Source: Cardiobacteriales bacterium (GTDB lineage Bacteria; Pseudomonadota; Gammaproteobacteria; Cardiobacteriales; Wohlfahrtiimonadaceae). From it: a stretch of 33,144 nucleotides of DNA. Numbering within the stretch: the stretch's first letter is position 1; every line of letters starts with the position of its first letter. A program made the translations under genes and the position numbers. Of this stretch, positions 24,541-32,531 are shown in pieces. Under the pieces are notes generated by a model. That model searched no databases. It worked only from the letters and a program-made list of their open reading frames with translations, and was not told the origin of the DNA. The stretch is taken from positions 1 through 33,144 of the forward strand of contig JASLFR010000020.1 in NCBI GenBank assembly GCA_030150565.1, read 5' to 3'.

Positions 24541-25537
24541 GACGCTCCCCTATCTGCTCAGTAGAGAGCCCCTCAATTCTCCAACGACGATTGTAATAAT
24601 CTTCTGGTGTCAAAGTGAATGAGACCTGAATCGGCTCAGCCACTTGATCGCTCTCATCAAGCGTTGCTAACGCTTTAGGATATTGCAGATAGTAGGCAAT
24701 CTGATTCCCCAGCAAGACAATCAGCCAAGAGAGATACATCCACATAATAAAGAGTACAACGCTCGCAAAACCTGAATAGATCTGTGATTGCTTCCCTGAA
24801 AGGACAACAAAATGGGTGAAGAGCGCTCCAACTAAATACCAAGCATTCGCAGCAATGAGCGCTCCAAGAAGCGCTGGGAGCAACTTCACCCGTGTATTGG
24901 TGATTAGAAGATAAGCAAGCGTTAAAAGGAGCGTCATTCCTAAAATGGTGATCGCTTTTCCAATAAAGAGCGAAAGAATCGGAATCGAAACGCCCCCCAT
25001 CAGGCTCATAATAAGCTTATTTGAAAGAAGAGAGATCAGCGCAAAGGCGATAACAGGACCAAGTAGCACTACAATCAGGTAGTAGATAATGCGCTCTTTA
25101 AGTGAGCGACATTTAGCAACTCCCCAAATACGATTGAAGGCGTTCTCTATTGTGCTCATTAAACCAACCACGGTGTAGAAGAAGACCAACATCCCCACTC
25201 CACCAAGCACAGCTCCACGCGCATTCTCAACAAAATTGATCAAGACAGAGACAAGCTCCTCCGCCTGATCCTCTCCAAGAAAGCTGATTGCTCTAATCAT
25301 GTAAGGGATCAATTCATGGTGCACACCAAATCCCTTCAAAATTGAGAAGCTAATCGCAATTAGAGGTACAAGTGAGAGGAGTGTTGTATAGGTGAGCGCC
25401 TGTGCACGCTCTTTAAAATTATCATCAACAAACTTCTGAATCACTCGATAGATTAGCTGAATAAAATGCCTTAAAGGCGCCAAAGCAGACTCCTCTTTCC
25501 AGAGCCAATGATCTAACCGTTTTAAGAGTGCAACCAT
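24530..25537 (-). CDS. YihY/BrkB family inner-membrane protein
   Basis: A 335-residue membrane protein with about six helices. The family landmarks are RAQALTYTTLLSLVPLIAI near residue 44, NRIWGVAKCRSLKERIIYYL near 136 and SGFASVVLFIMWMYLSWLIVLLGNQIAYY near 255 (given as a region only). It was once called ribonuclease BN, which was an error in the literature; the role is unknown, although lipid or solute transport has been suggested. The start overlaps the HIT-gene stop by one base (TAATG). The extra C-terminal tail after residue 290 is polar and variable. Confidence 0.9.
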   Translation of the reverse strand: MVALLKRLDHWLWKEESALAPLRHFIQLIYRVIQKFVDDNFKERAQALTYTTLLSLVPLIAISFSILKGFGVHHELIPYMIRAISFLGEDQAEELVSVLINFVENARGAVLGGVGMLVFFYTVVGLMSTIENAFNRIWGVAKCRSLKERIIYYLIVVLLGPVIAFALISLLSNKLIMSLMGGVSIPILSLFIGKAITILGMTLLLTLAYLLITNTRVKLLPALLGALIAANAWYLVGALFTHFVVLSGKQSQIYSGFASVVLFIMWMYLSWLIVLLGNQIAYYLQYPKALATLDESDQVAEPIQVSFTLTPEDYYNRRWRIEGLSTEQIGERHEQ

Positions 25538-25947
25538 TATGCTGTTAATGCTCGCTTTAATTGCTCAATACGGCGACGCAATGTATCGCTTGAGTACTCA
25601 CGACTATACTCAAAATAGCCCCAAACAGGGTTAGGCCACGCTAAATCCTTCTCATGGCGAGCGATAATATGGATATGAAGTTGACGAACCGAATTCCCCA
25701 AACTTCCAACGTTGAGCTTATCAGGCCCAAATAGAGTACGCATCGCATGGGAAGCGAAGGCGATCTCTTCAGTTAATTGATGAAGATCCTCCATCTCAAG
25801 ATCGATCAGCTCAACGATGTCAGGTTTTCGAGGAATCAATACAATCCATGGAAAACGATCCTCATTCTGTAGGCGCACCTCACAGAGCGTAAGATCAATA
25901 ATGTGGCGACTATCCCGCTCAATATTGGCATCTAATTGAAAACTCAT
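25537..25947 (-). CDS. HIT domain nucleotide-binding protein
   Basis: A 136-residue protein of the histidine-triad superfamily, close to the small proteobacterial HIT group with the ending LAWPNPVWG. The core motif reads QLHIHIIAR (His91, His93); the third triad histidine is replaced by Ile95. Family members hydrolyse or transfer nucleotidyl groups (Ap4A, AMP-lysine and similar). Gly-Ser-Leu-Gly-Asn (81-85), used for phosphate contact, is kept. It starts 3 bp after the zapA stop and is coupled to yihY. The substrate is unknown. Confidence 0.88.
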   Translation of the reverse strand: MSFQLDANIERDSRHIIDLTLCEVRLQNEDRFPWIVLIPRKPDIVELIDLEMEDLHQLTEEIAFASHAMRTLFGPDKLNVGSLGNSVRQLHIHIIARHEKDLAWPNPVWGYFEYSREYSSDTLRRRIEQLKRALTA

Positions 25948-25950
25948 CCC

Positions 25951-26250
25951 TTACTTTTCCTTCTTCGCTTCATTCAATAATTTTAAGAGTTTCTCACTCC
26001 CCTCAATCATCTGACGCTCTAACTGCTCAAGACGCCCTTTAGCTTTCAGATAATCGCTTGCAAGACTCAATCCTGCCATCATATACGCCTGATCGTGTGG
26101 TAATCCTGCATTATTTCGCTGATCATTGAGACGCTGATCGAGCAATTTTGCTGAATGGGTTAATGAATCACGATCTTCAGGTAGACAAGAGATTTGATAA
26201 ACCTTTCCTAAAATGGTGATGGAAACTGGATCAATATTACTGCTCATCAT
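25951..26250 (-). CDS. zapA: Cell division protein ZapA
   Basis: A 99-residue protein with the ZapA plan: an N-terminal globular head (VSITILGKVYQISC, then LTHSAKLLDQRL) and a C-terminal coiled coil from about residue 55 (LASDYLKAKGRLEQLERQM). ZapA crosslinks FtsZ filaments and stabilises the division ring. The second ATG, 26247, is an equally good start. It lies 8 bp after a coiled-coil gene, which may be a partner. Confidence 0.9.
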   Translation of the reverse strand: MMSSNIDPVSITILGKVYQISCLPEDRDSLTHSAKLLDQRLNDQRNNAGLPHDQAYMMAGLSLASDYLKAKGRLEQLERQMIEGSEKLLKLLNEAKKEK

Positions 26251-26258
26251 GCGCTCCC

Positions 26259-26615
26259 TTAGAAATTCTTCTCAAATGATTGTAGACGCCCAACAATTCG
26301 TTTATGGCGCTCTTGTAATGCTTCATGCTCCTGATTTACAGCCTCAGCAATCGATTGGTAATGTTCGGTTAAGCGCATCACCTCCTGCTCATGGCTACTC
26401 ATCAATTGTAGAACCGCCTCTTCAGAGCGCTGATCAATATGGGAGATCTCCTGAAGATGGCTCTCCTTGAGCTGCTCTATCTCTCTTTTTAAGGTATCTC
26501 GCTCTTTGCGAAGCGCTACAACCTCATCATGAAGCTCTCTTTGATCTGAAATAAATTGTGAGAGCGCACCCTCAAGCTCGTTAAAGAGCGCTCCTGCATT
26601 TTTTGGATTACTCAC
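26259..26615 (-). CDS. Coiled-coil protein of unknown function next to zapA
   Basis: A 118-residue protein with no domain I can name. Almost the whole length from residue 10 is predicted coiled coil by eye: heptad-like leucines and many Glu, Lys, Gln and Arg (HDEVVALRKERDTLKREIEQ, then further heptads to about residue 110). It has no signal peptide, membrane segment or cysteine. It lies 20 bp after ubiI and 8 bp before zapA in one run. In pseudomonads a short coiled-coil protein (TIGR02449) sits in this place, and in E. coli the coiled-coil ZapB binds ZapA. A ZapB-like role is an inference from position and structure only. Confidence 0.8.
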   Translation of the reverse strand: MSNPKNAGALFNELEGALSQFISDQRELHDEVVALRKERDTLKREIEQLKESHLQEISHIDQRSEEAVLQLMSSHEQEVMRLTEHYQSIAEAVNQEHEALQERHKRIVGRLQSFEKNF

Positions 26616-26635
26616 CTCAACTCCTCTCTATACGT

Positions 26636-27850
26636 TTAAGGTTTGACACTTTTAGGAAGATCGCCATAAAAACCCATCGCGATCCGTGCTAATTTCTGTT
26701 TGGCAAAGGGGAGCCGATCTGCCACCGTCAATCCAAGGTTTCGAACTCCTTGAACAATCTTCGAAGGGTGGGTAGAACTCCGCTTAATAATATCCATCGA
26801 CCCCATAATCACCATATTGTGTAATTTTCTACGGCGCTCATACCGTTTTAGCAACGCTAAATTGCTTAGAGGAACCCCATTTTTTCGCCCCTCCAAAATC
26901 TCCTCTACTAACGTTGCTGCATCTAAGTAACCGATATTTACGCCAAGTCCTGCTAATGGGTGGATATTATGAGCAGAATCCCCCGCTAAGGCAAAACCTT
27001 CTGCCACATACTCCTTAGCGTGATTGAGCCGAAGGGGGTAAAAGCCTAGCTCTGCGGTCACCTCTATCTGCCCAAAGCGCCAATCAAAAGCATCAGAGAG
27101 GCGATCTGAAAATTGTTGATCGTTGAGTGAAAGGAGATAATCCGCCTCCTCAAAAGAGGTGTGCCACGCAAGTGAACAGCGCCCATCATTCAGCGGAAGA
27201 AGAGCGAGAGGACCACGTGCTAAAAACTTCTGCCAACAGGTATTTTGATGCTCCTTCTCGGGGCGAACTTGTCCGACAATCGTCTTCTGCCCATAATCCC
27301 ATCCGATCGTGCTGATATTGGCAAAATCGCGAACGACTGAGCGCCCCCCATCCGCCCCGATGAGCAGATCGGTACTCATCTGCTCTCCACTAATTAGAGC
27401 GAATTGAACCACTCCACGTGCTGAATCGAAGGTGGCATTGGTCAATCGAGTCTCATCGATCAAGGTGATCTTCTCTAAGCGAGCCACCTTATCGAGCAAA
27501 ATTCCTTGAGTCGCCTCATTATCCATAATCCAGCCGAGTGCATCTGACCCTGTGCGATCCGCATCAAACGTGAGCTCTCCTCGTCCCGCCTCATCCCATA
27601 CATGCATATGCATAAAGGGGGTAACACGCCCTGAGTGAACCAGCTGATCCCACACTCCAACATGTTGAAGCCATTTTCTGCTCGATGGGGTAAAAGCGGA
27701 GACTCGCAAGCCGTAATCATCTGATGGATAGAGCCGCTCCTTTGGGTGAAACTCTAGCAATAGAACGGATAATCCCGCCTCTGCTAACGCAATAGCGATC
27801 GAAGCGCCAACTAATCCCGCTCCATTAATCGTTACATCAAAATGTCTCAT
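26636..27850 (-). CDS. ubiI: UbiI-like (UbiH/UbiF/VisC/COQ6 family) FAD monooxygenase
   Basis: A 404-residue flavoprotein hydroxylase of ubiquinone synthesis. The FAD dinucleotide fold is GAGLVG at 10-15. RVSAFTPSSRKWLQ at 49-62 resembles UbiI/UbiF. The middle motif GADGGRS is at 165-171, and the FAD ribityl motif GDSAHNIHPLAGLGVN is at 290-305. UbiI adds the C5 hydroxyl, UbiF the C6 hydroxyl and UbiH the C1 hydroxyl. The place directly after ubiH favours UbiI, but UbiF or UbiM-like broad specificity is possible. The start overlaps the ubiH stop by 4 bp (ATGA). Confidence 0.85.
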   Translation of the reverse strand: MRHFDVTINGAGLVGASIAIALAEAGLSVLLLEFHPKERLYPSDDYGLRVSAFTPSSRKWLQHVGVWDQLVHSGRVTPFMHMHVWDEAGRGELTFDADRTGSDALGWIMDNEATQGILLDKVARLEKITLIDETRLTNATFDSARGVVQFALISGEQMSTDLLIGADGGRSVVRDFANISTIGWDYGQKTIVGQVRPEKEHQNTCWQKFLARGPLALLPLNDGRCSLAWHTSFEEADYLLSLNDQQFSDRLSDAFDWRFGQIEVTAELGFYPLRLNHAKEYVAEGFALAGDSAHNIHPLAGLGVNIGYLDAATLVEEILEGRKNGVPLSNLALLKRYERRRKLHNMVIMGSMDIIKRSSTHPSKIVQGVRNLGLTVADRLPFAKQKLARIAMGFYGDLPKSVKP

Positions 27851-29091
27851 CGGCGCACCCCTCTTCTTGTTAATCCCATTCCAAAATTGGCAATACTGCG
27901 TTTAATCAATGGTAAATACTCAACCCCCCAAAGCGCTACACTTCTCAAGTGAGCAAGGGGCTTTGCGGGAGGATCGAAGAAGCGAAGCAGGGTATTTGTT
28001 GCCAAACTGACCCGCTTAATATCGCTCATCCTCGCTCTGTTATAGCTCTCTAACGCTTCACTCGTTGGTCTCTTTCCACTACTAAAGAGAGGCAAAAGCG
28101 AAGCGACATCACGCACCCCTAGGTTTAGCCCCTGCCCTGCAATGGGGTGGAGTGCATGAGCACTATTTCCAACCAAAATGAGGCGATCTTGCACCAATCG
28201 ATCCACCTGCATAAAGGAGAGTTTCCAACTATGCCGTTTTGAGACCGCTTCAAGAGTCCCAACAGAGGCAGGCAGACGACTCATCACCTCTTTAATAAAA
28301 TGCTCTTCACTTGCAGATTGCCAAAAATCGAACTCTGCACGAGGTGTGATAAGAATAATCGCCATCTCATCTCGATTAATCGGCAAGAGTGCTAAAGGTT
28401 TATCACTCGTAAAACGCTCATAAGCAACCCCTTCATGGGGAAGATTGAAGCGCCCCCGTGCGATCACCGCAGCATGGGGGTAATCTTGATAAAATGCTTC
28501 AATCCCCGCTTTATGGCGCAATTGAGAGTGCTCTCCTTCTGCGGAGATTAACCAATCGAAAGGGAGCTTCTCTAAAGCCTCACCCCGCTTTAGGGTCAGA
28601 AAGCCCCCCTCCCCCCAAAATTCATCGTCAGAGTAGATTCGTTGCCACTGAGCTAAATACTCTTCACGGGCAAAGCGGCGATAAGCAACATCGATCACGG
28701 TAGTCTCTGCTCGATAATCGATCTCTTCCGACTCTTTTACCGCTTCAGTTAAGTGGTAGAGCAGATCCTTTAGAGGAATGAGTGCGCCAAAAGAGTCGAG
28801 CCCCTGCTTTTTAGCATCCATGAAGACGCTCCCCTTAACGCCCCGCTCAGAGACGTGAACCGCCTCAATTAAGGTTGCACTCTTCTCTAATCGAGACCAT
28901 AAATTGAGCTCTTCCAGTAGCTGGCAGGAGGATTTAGAGAGAGCGATCATACGTGTATCATCGCTCCCCCCTTCTACAATTTCAGGCTTTCGATCGATCA
29001 AGGTGATGCGATGCCCTGAGTGTTGCAATCCAAGGGCAGTTAATAACCCGATTGCTCCTGCTCCAGAAATAACAATATCTGCTGATTTCAT
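27847..29091 (-). CDS. ubiH: UbiH-like 2-polyprenyl-6-methoxyphenol hydroxylase
   Basis: A 414-residue FAD monooxygenase. GAGAIG at 10-15 binds FAD and DTRMIALS at 45-52 is typical of UbiH. The C-terminal motif reads VGNSAHALHPIAGQGLNLG (307-325): the Asn in place of the usual Asp of GD is also seen in E. coli UbiH and supports this call over UbiI/UbiF. The middle motif is unusual, SAEGEHS (183-189), with Glu where the family has Asp (ADG). A region at about 135-180 is longer than in E. coli UbiH. It lies 37 bp after map and is coupled to ubiI. Confidence 0.87.
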   Translation of the reverse strand: MKSADIVISGAGAIGLLTALGLQHSGHRITLIDRKPEIVEGGSDDTRMIALSKSSCQLLEELNLWSRLEKSATLIEAVHVSERGVKGSVFMDAKKQGLDSFGALIPLKDLLYHLTEAVKESEEIDYRAETTVIDVAYRRFAREEYLAQWQRIYSDDEFWGEGGFLTLKRGEALEKLPFDWLISAEGEHSQLRHKAGIEAFYQDYPHAAVIARGRFNLPHEGVAYERFTSDKPLALLPINRDEMAIILITPRAEFDFWQSASEEHFIKEVMSRLPASVGTLEAVSKRHSWKLSFMQVDRLVQDRLILVGNSAHALHPIAGQGLNLGVRDVASLLPLFSSGKRPTSEALESYNRARMSDIKRVSLATNTLLRFFDPPAKPLAHLRSVALWGVEYLPLIKRSIANFGMGLTRRGVRR

Positions 29092-29128
29092 CTCATCTCC
29101 TTTCGATCAATCGATTCACAATTACTGA

Positions 29129-29893
29129 TTAATGGGTGGGAAGACTTAAAATCTCATACCCATCGCTCGTTACTAAAACAGCATGCTCCCACTGTGCGGT
29201 GAGAGAGCGATCGCGCGTTACCGCTGTCCATCCATCATTTAAGACTTTTACATCCGCTTTTCCAACGTTAATCATCGGCTCGATGGTGAAAATCATCCCC
29301 TCTTCCATAATTTCCGTCACCAAAGGGGAGCTGTAATGAAGAACCTGAGGCGCTTCGTGAAGACTTAGACCGAGACCATGACCACAAAAATCACGCACGA
29401 CAGAGTAGTTGTAACGCTTTGCATTCTCTTGAATGATGCGCCCAATCTCACGGAACGGGGTACCAGGTTTAACCGCCTCAATCGCCATCATCATGCACTC
29501 ATAAGTTGCATCAATGAGGCGTTGCGCTTGAATCGAGATCTCACCAATGCCAAACATACGGCTTGAATCCCCAAAATAACCATCCTTCTCAAGACAGATA
29601 TCGATGTTGACGATATCCCCCGATTTTAGAGCACGATCCCCTGGAATACCGTGACAAACCACATGATTAAGAGAGATACAAGAAGCGCCAGGGAAAGGGG
29701 GCTGCCCATAGTTGAGGCTCCCAGAACGTGCGCCCGCTTCAGTTAATAGCTCATGAATCTTCTCATCGAGCTCTTTTGTGGTGACACCTGCAACTACAAA
29801 TGGCTCAATCGCCTTTAAGGTATTTGCAACAATCTGATTCGCTTTACGAATTCCCTCAATCTGCTCTGCGGTTTTAATGATAATTTCTGACAT
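29129..29893 (-). CDS. map: Type I methionine aminopeptidase
   Basis: A 254-residue enzyme (E. coli 264) that removes the starting methionine from new proteins. The five metal ligands are all present: Asp98, Asp109, His172 (in CGHGLGLSLHE), Glu205 and Glu236; His81 and His179 complete the active site. There is no N-terminal extension. In E. coli map sits beside rpsB; here it heads the ubiH-ubiI run, a place held by pepP (also an M24 peptidase) in enterobacteria. The sequence is clearly Map rather than PepP, which would be about 440 residues. Confidence 0.96.
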   Translation of the reverse strand: MSEIIIKTAEQIEGIRKANQIVANTLKAIEPFVVAGVTTKELDEKIHELLTEAGARSGSLNYGQPPFPGASCISLNHVVCHGIPGDRALKSGDIVNIDICLEKDGYFGDSSRMFGIGEISIQAQRLIDATYECMMMAIEAVKPGTPFREIGRIIQENAKRYNYSVVRDFCGHGLGLSLHEAPQVLHYSSPLVTEIMEEGMIFTIEPMINVGKADVKVLNDGWTAVTRDRSLTAQWEHAVLVTSDGYEILSLPTH

Positions 29894-29926
29894 TGTCTCT
29901 AATTACTGCTCCATCTATCTAATAGT

Positions 29927-29957
29927 AAAAAGCCTCACTCACATAGGAGAAGAGGCT
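29927..29957 (-). terminator. Probable intrinsic terminator of mrp-dcd
   Basis: On the - strand a 6-bp stem AGCCTC/GAGGCT (29957-29952 with 29936-29931) has a 15-nt loop and is followed by four to five Ts. It is short, but correctly placed between dcd and map. Confidence 0.6.
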
Positions 29958-29975
29958 CTGAATGATCGCTCCAAT

Positions 29976-30542
29976 TTATGTACGTGGCAATGTGACGCCC
30001 AACTGCCCTTGATACTTCCCACCACGATCTTTATAGGATGTTTCACACTCCTCATCCGACTCAAAGAAGAGCATCTGCGCAACCCCTTCCCCTGCATAGA
30101 TCTTTGCAGGAAGCGGCGTTGTATTGGAGAACTCAAGCGTAACATGCCCCTCCCACTCTGGCTCAAGTGGCGTCACATTCACAATGATACCGCAGCGGGC
30201 GTAGGTGGATTTTCCTAAACAGATCGTCAAAACATTACGAGGAATACGGAAGTACTCAATCGTTCGCGCAAGTGCAAAAGAGTTGGGTGGAATGATGCAG
30301 ACATCCGACTCCACATCCACAAAACTTCCTTCATCAAAATTTTTAGGATCGACAATCGTTGAGTTGATATTGGTGAAGACCTTAAACTCATTACTACAGC
30401 GTACATCGTAGCCGTAACTTGATGTACCGTAACTGACGATTCGTCCCCCTGCATTTTCACGCACTTGATTCGGCTCAAAAGGCTCGATCATGCCATTCTC
30501 TTGCGCTTGGCGACGAATCCACTTATCTGATTTTATACTCAT
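29976..30542 (-). CDS. dcd: dCTP deaminase
   Basis: A 188-residue enzyme (E. coli 193) that turns dCTP into dUTP, the main route to dTTP in many gammaproteobacteria. Motifs: SYGTSSYGYDVR near residue 39, LGKSTYARCGIIVNVTPLEP near 109 with the conserved Arg, and the active-site glutamate in GHVTLEFSNTTPLPAKIY. The C-terminal SYKDRGGKYQGQ closes over the nucleotide. It is the single-function form; the bifunctional dCTP deaminase/dUTPase is a separate group. The ATG directly follows the mrp stop (TAGATG), so the two are co-translated. Confidence 0.96.
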   Translation of the reverse strand: MSIKSDKWIRRQAQENGMIEPFEPNQVRENAGGRIVSYGTSSYGYDVRCSNEFKVFTNINSTIVDPKNFDEGSFVDVESDVCIIPPNSFALARTIEYFRIPRNVLTICLGKSTYARCGIIVNVTPLEPEWEGHVTLEFSNTTPLPAKIYAGEGVAQMLFFESDEECETSYKDRGGKYQGQLGVTLPRT

Positions 30543-31622
30543 CTATTTCTGCTCCACAACAACGTTTGGGAGTCTCCCTTTCATATCTTTTGGACGGAGC
30601 GAGAGTTTAGCAGCTACCTTTGTTGCAAGCTCTTCATAAGTTGATGCTAATTCGCTCTCAGTGAGTGCCGTTGGTCGCCCCTCATCCGCCTCTGCACGGA
30701 TTCGCTTATCTAAAGGGAGGCGCCCTAAAAGAGGAATCCCTGTCGCATCTGAGAGACGATCTCCCCCACCCTGCCCAAAGATCGCCTCTTCATGGCCACA
30801 GTTTGAGCAGATGTGGTAGCTCATATTCTCCACAACTCCTAAAACGGGGATGCTCACTTTACGGAACATCTCCAACCCTTTACGTGCATCTACAAGCGCT
30901 AAATCTTGAGGCGTTGTCACGATAACACTCGCTGCAACAGGGATCTGCTGAGCTAAGGTTAATTGGATATCTCCTGTTCCTGGTGGCATATCAACAATGA
31001 GGTAATCGAGCTCTTTCCAGTTGGTCTCTTTTAAGAGCTGAGCGAGTGCTGAAACCGCCATCGGCGCGCGCCAAATAGCAGCATCTTTCTCTGCAATTAA
31101 GAATCCAATTGAGTTTGTCTGTAGCCCTAATGTCTCTACAGGCTCCATCGACTTTCCATCTACCGATTTTGGTTTTTCAGTAGTTCCAAGCATGGTAGGG
31201 ATTGATGGGCCATAAATATCGGCATCAAGTACACCAACTTTTGCTCCAAGCTTTAGGAGTGAAAGAGCGATATTAACCGATGTTGTCGATTTTCCTACCC
31301 CCCCTTTACCAGAGGCGACAGCGATAATGTTTTTCACATTCGGTAGTGGTTTTAAGCGATCTTGCACTTTGTGTGCAATCACTCTACTTTGACAGGTGAC
31401 GGTCGCTCTACAGGAGAACTCCGCCTCGAGTAGTTGACTCAGCTTCTCTTCAACCGCTCGGCAATGTTTTTCAGAGTAGAAACCAAGCTCAACGGCGACC
31501 TTTATCTCATCCTGACCAAGCTCAATTGCTTTAATCGCACCTGCGCTGACTAAATCGGTCTCTAAATAGGGGTCAATCTGACCAGAAATCAGAGTCTTAA
31601 CTGCGTCTTGTGTCACTGTCAT
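30543..31622 (-). CDS. apbC: Iron-sulfur cluster carrier protein Mrp/ApbC
   Basis: A 359-residue P-loop ATPase (E. coli Mrp 369). The N-terminal MIP18/DUF59-like part (1-85) precedes the deviant Walker A GKGGVGKST at 105-113. The cluster-binding pair Cys273-x2-Cys276 is in HICSNCGHEE, and DMPPGTGDIQL near 212 is the family signature. It binds and passes on 4Fe-4S clusters. In enterobacteria it is beside metG; here it forms a two-gene unit with dcd. Confidence 0.95.
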   Translation of the reverse strand: MTVTQDAVKTLISGQIDPYLETDLVSAGAIKAIELGQDEIKVAVELGFYSEKHCRAVEEKLSQLLEAEFSCRATVTCQSRVIAHKVQDRLKPLPNVKNIIAVASGKGGVGKSTTSVNIALSLLKLGAKVGVLDADIYGPSIPTMLGTTEKPKSVDGKSMEPVETLGLQTNSIGFLIAEKDAAIWRAPMAVSALAQLLKETNWKELDYLIVDMPPGTGDIQLTLAQQIPVAASVIVTTPQDLALVDARKGLEMFRKVSIPVLGVVENMSYHICSNCGHEEAIFGQGGGDRLSDATGIPLLGRLPLDKRIRAEADEGRPTALTESELASTYEELATKVAAKLSLRPKDMKGRLPNVVVEQK

Positions 31623-31658
31623 ATCTTACCTGCCCTTTTACTCATTCAAGATTGTCGT

Positions 31659-31687
31659 ATTCTACCATTTAACGGAGCAATTATTAA
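31659..31687 (-). promoter_or_regulatory. Probable promoter of mrp-dcd
   Basis: On the - strand TTAATA (31687-31682, 4 of 6) is spaced 17 bp from TAGAAT (31664-31659, 5 of 6). A TGG before the latter makes it an extended -10 box. The start codon lies about 37 bp downstream. Confidence 0.5.
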
Positions 31688-31694
31688 ACGAAAG

Positions 31695-31756
31695 GGGGTG
31701 AGAAATTGAACGATTCCCCCTCTTTCTCATCCCAATTTTTAGAGCGATATTGGGGG
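31695..31756 (+). promoter_or_regulatory. Structured leader: two competing hairpins, the first terminator-like
   Basis: An 11-bp stem with one G-U pair, GGGGTGAGAAA (31695-31705) with TTTCTCATCCC (31723-31733), is followed by AATTTTT, like a + strand terminator. A second hairpin, CCCAAT (31731-31736) with ATTGGG (31749-31754), needs three of the same bases, so the two exclude each other. No + gene lies upstream. A possible attenuator for the lipoprotein gene or the end of a short RNA; weak evidence. Confidence 0.35.
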
Positions 31757-31879
31757 CTACTTTCTTGTTTTAGCGTAGTAGTGGATGTAAAAAAGTGATA
31801 TCCTTGAGAACCTAAATTAATTTCAATTCGATCAATGAGATGAAAGGGAACTTTTCACCCCCTTTTGGAGAATTACAAA

Positions 31880-32449
31880 ATGAAAAAAGTAGTGATGACT
31901 GCACTTCTACCCCTAATTATTGCTGGCTGTGGCGTTGGTCTGCGTCCAAGCGACCCTGCTGCAATCCCACAACCTGCTGTAAAACTTGAAGATCGTGAGA
32001 GTAGAACGCTTCAGATCGCAACTCAAGATGCGATGCGTGATATTCAGCGAATCGCTCCATGGCTCTTTAAAGATCATAAGAGCTTCATTATCGGCTCTGC
32101 TGTTGAGCAAGGAAACTTCTCACAAACAACACAGCTTGGTCGTGCACTTGGTGCTAACTTAACAAAGGCGATCGGCACTAAAGCGCAAGCGCGTCAAATT
32201 AGCTACCGTGACAATATGCTCCGCTTCACTCCTAATATGCAGGGATATCTTGGCCTTTCAGATGAAGCGACTCAATTTGCTCAACGTATGAATGCAGATG
32301 CTTTAGTAGTGATGAGCTATCAGCTTCAAGGGAATATCGTTACGATCAATATGAGCTTTATCCGTGCAGCGGATAACTACCCGATGTTGCAACATAGCTA
32401 CTCAGCGATGCTCGATGAGAAGCTGATGGCATTTGCTCAAGTTCGCTAA
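31880..32449 (+). CDS. Lipoprotein with a FlgO-like domain
   Basis: A 189-residue lipoprotein precursor. MKKVVMTALLPLIIAGCG carries a lipobox (IAGC), with Cys17 as the lipidated residue and Gly at +2, so outer-membrane sorting is likely. The rest resembles the FlgO domain: SFIIGSAVEQGNFSQTTQLGRAL, then MNADALVVMSYQLQGNIVTINMSF (both cited as regions). FlgO is an outer-membrane protein tied to flagella in Vibrio, but this domain also occurs in non-flagellar lipoproteins, and no flagellar gene is near. I chose ATG 31880, which has GGAG 9 bp upstream. It ends at a strong terminator and is a single-gene unit. Confidence 0.8.
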   Translation: MKKVVMTALLPLIIAGCGVGLRPSDPAAIPQPAVKLEDRESRTLQIATQDAMRDIQRIAPWLFKDHKSFIIGSAVEQGNFSQTTQLGRALGANLTKAIGTKAQARQISYRDNMLRFTPNMQGYLGLSDEATQFAQRMNADALVVMSYQLQGNIVTINMSFIRAADNYPMLQHSYSAMLDEKLMAFAQVR

Positions 32450-32469
32450 TTAGCGATCACAGATCGATT

Positions 32470-32503
32470 AAAAAAGCGCCTCAATGACGAAGGCGCTTTT
32501 TTT
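32470..32503. terminator. Bidirectional intrinsic terminator
   Basis: A 12-bp perfect stem AAAAAAGCGCCT (32470-32481) pairs with 32491-32502 around a 9-nt loop and runs into seven Ts. The A-rich left arm makes it work for tsaE on the - strand too, since the two genes converge here. Confidence 0.9.
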
Positions 32504-32531
32504 ATTACACGAGAAATGGCTCCAATAGAGA

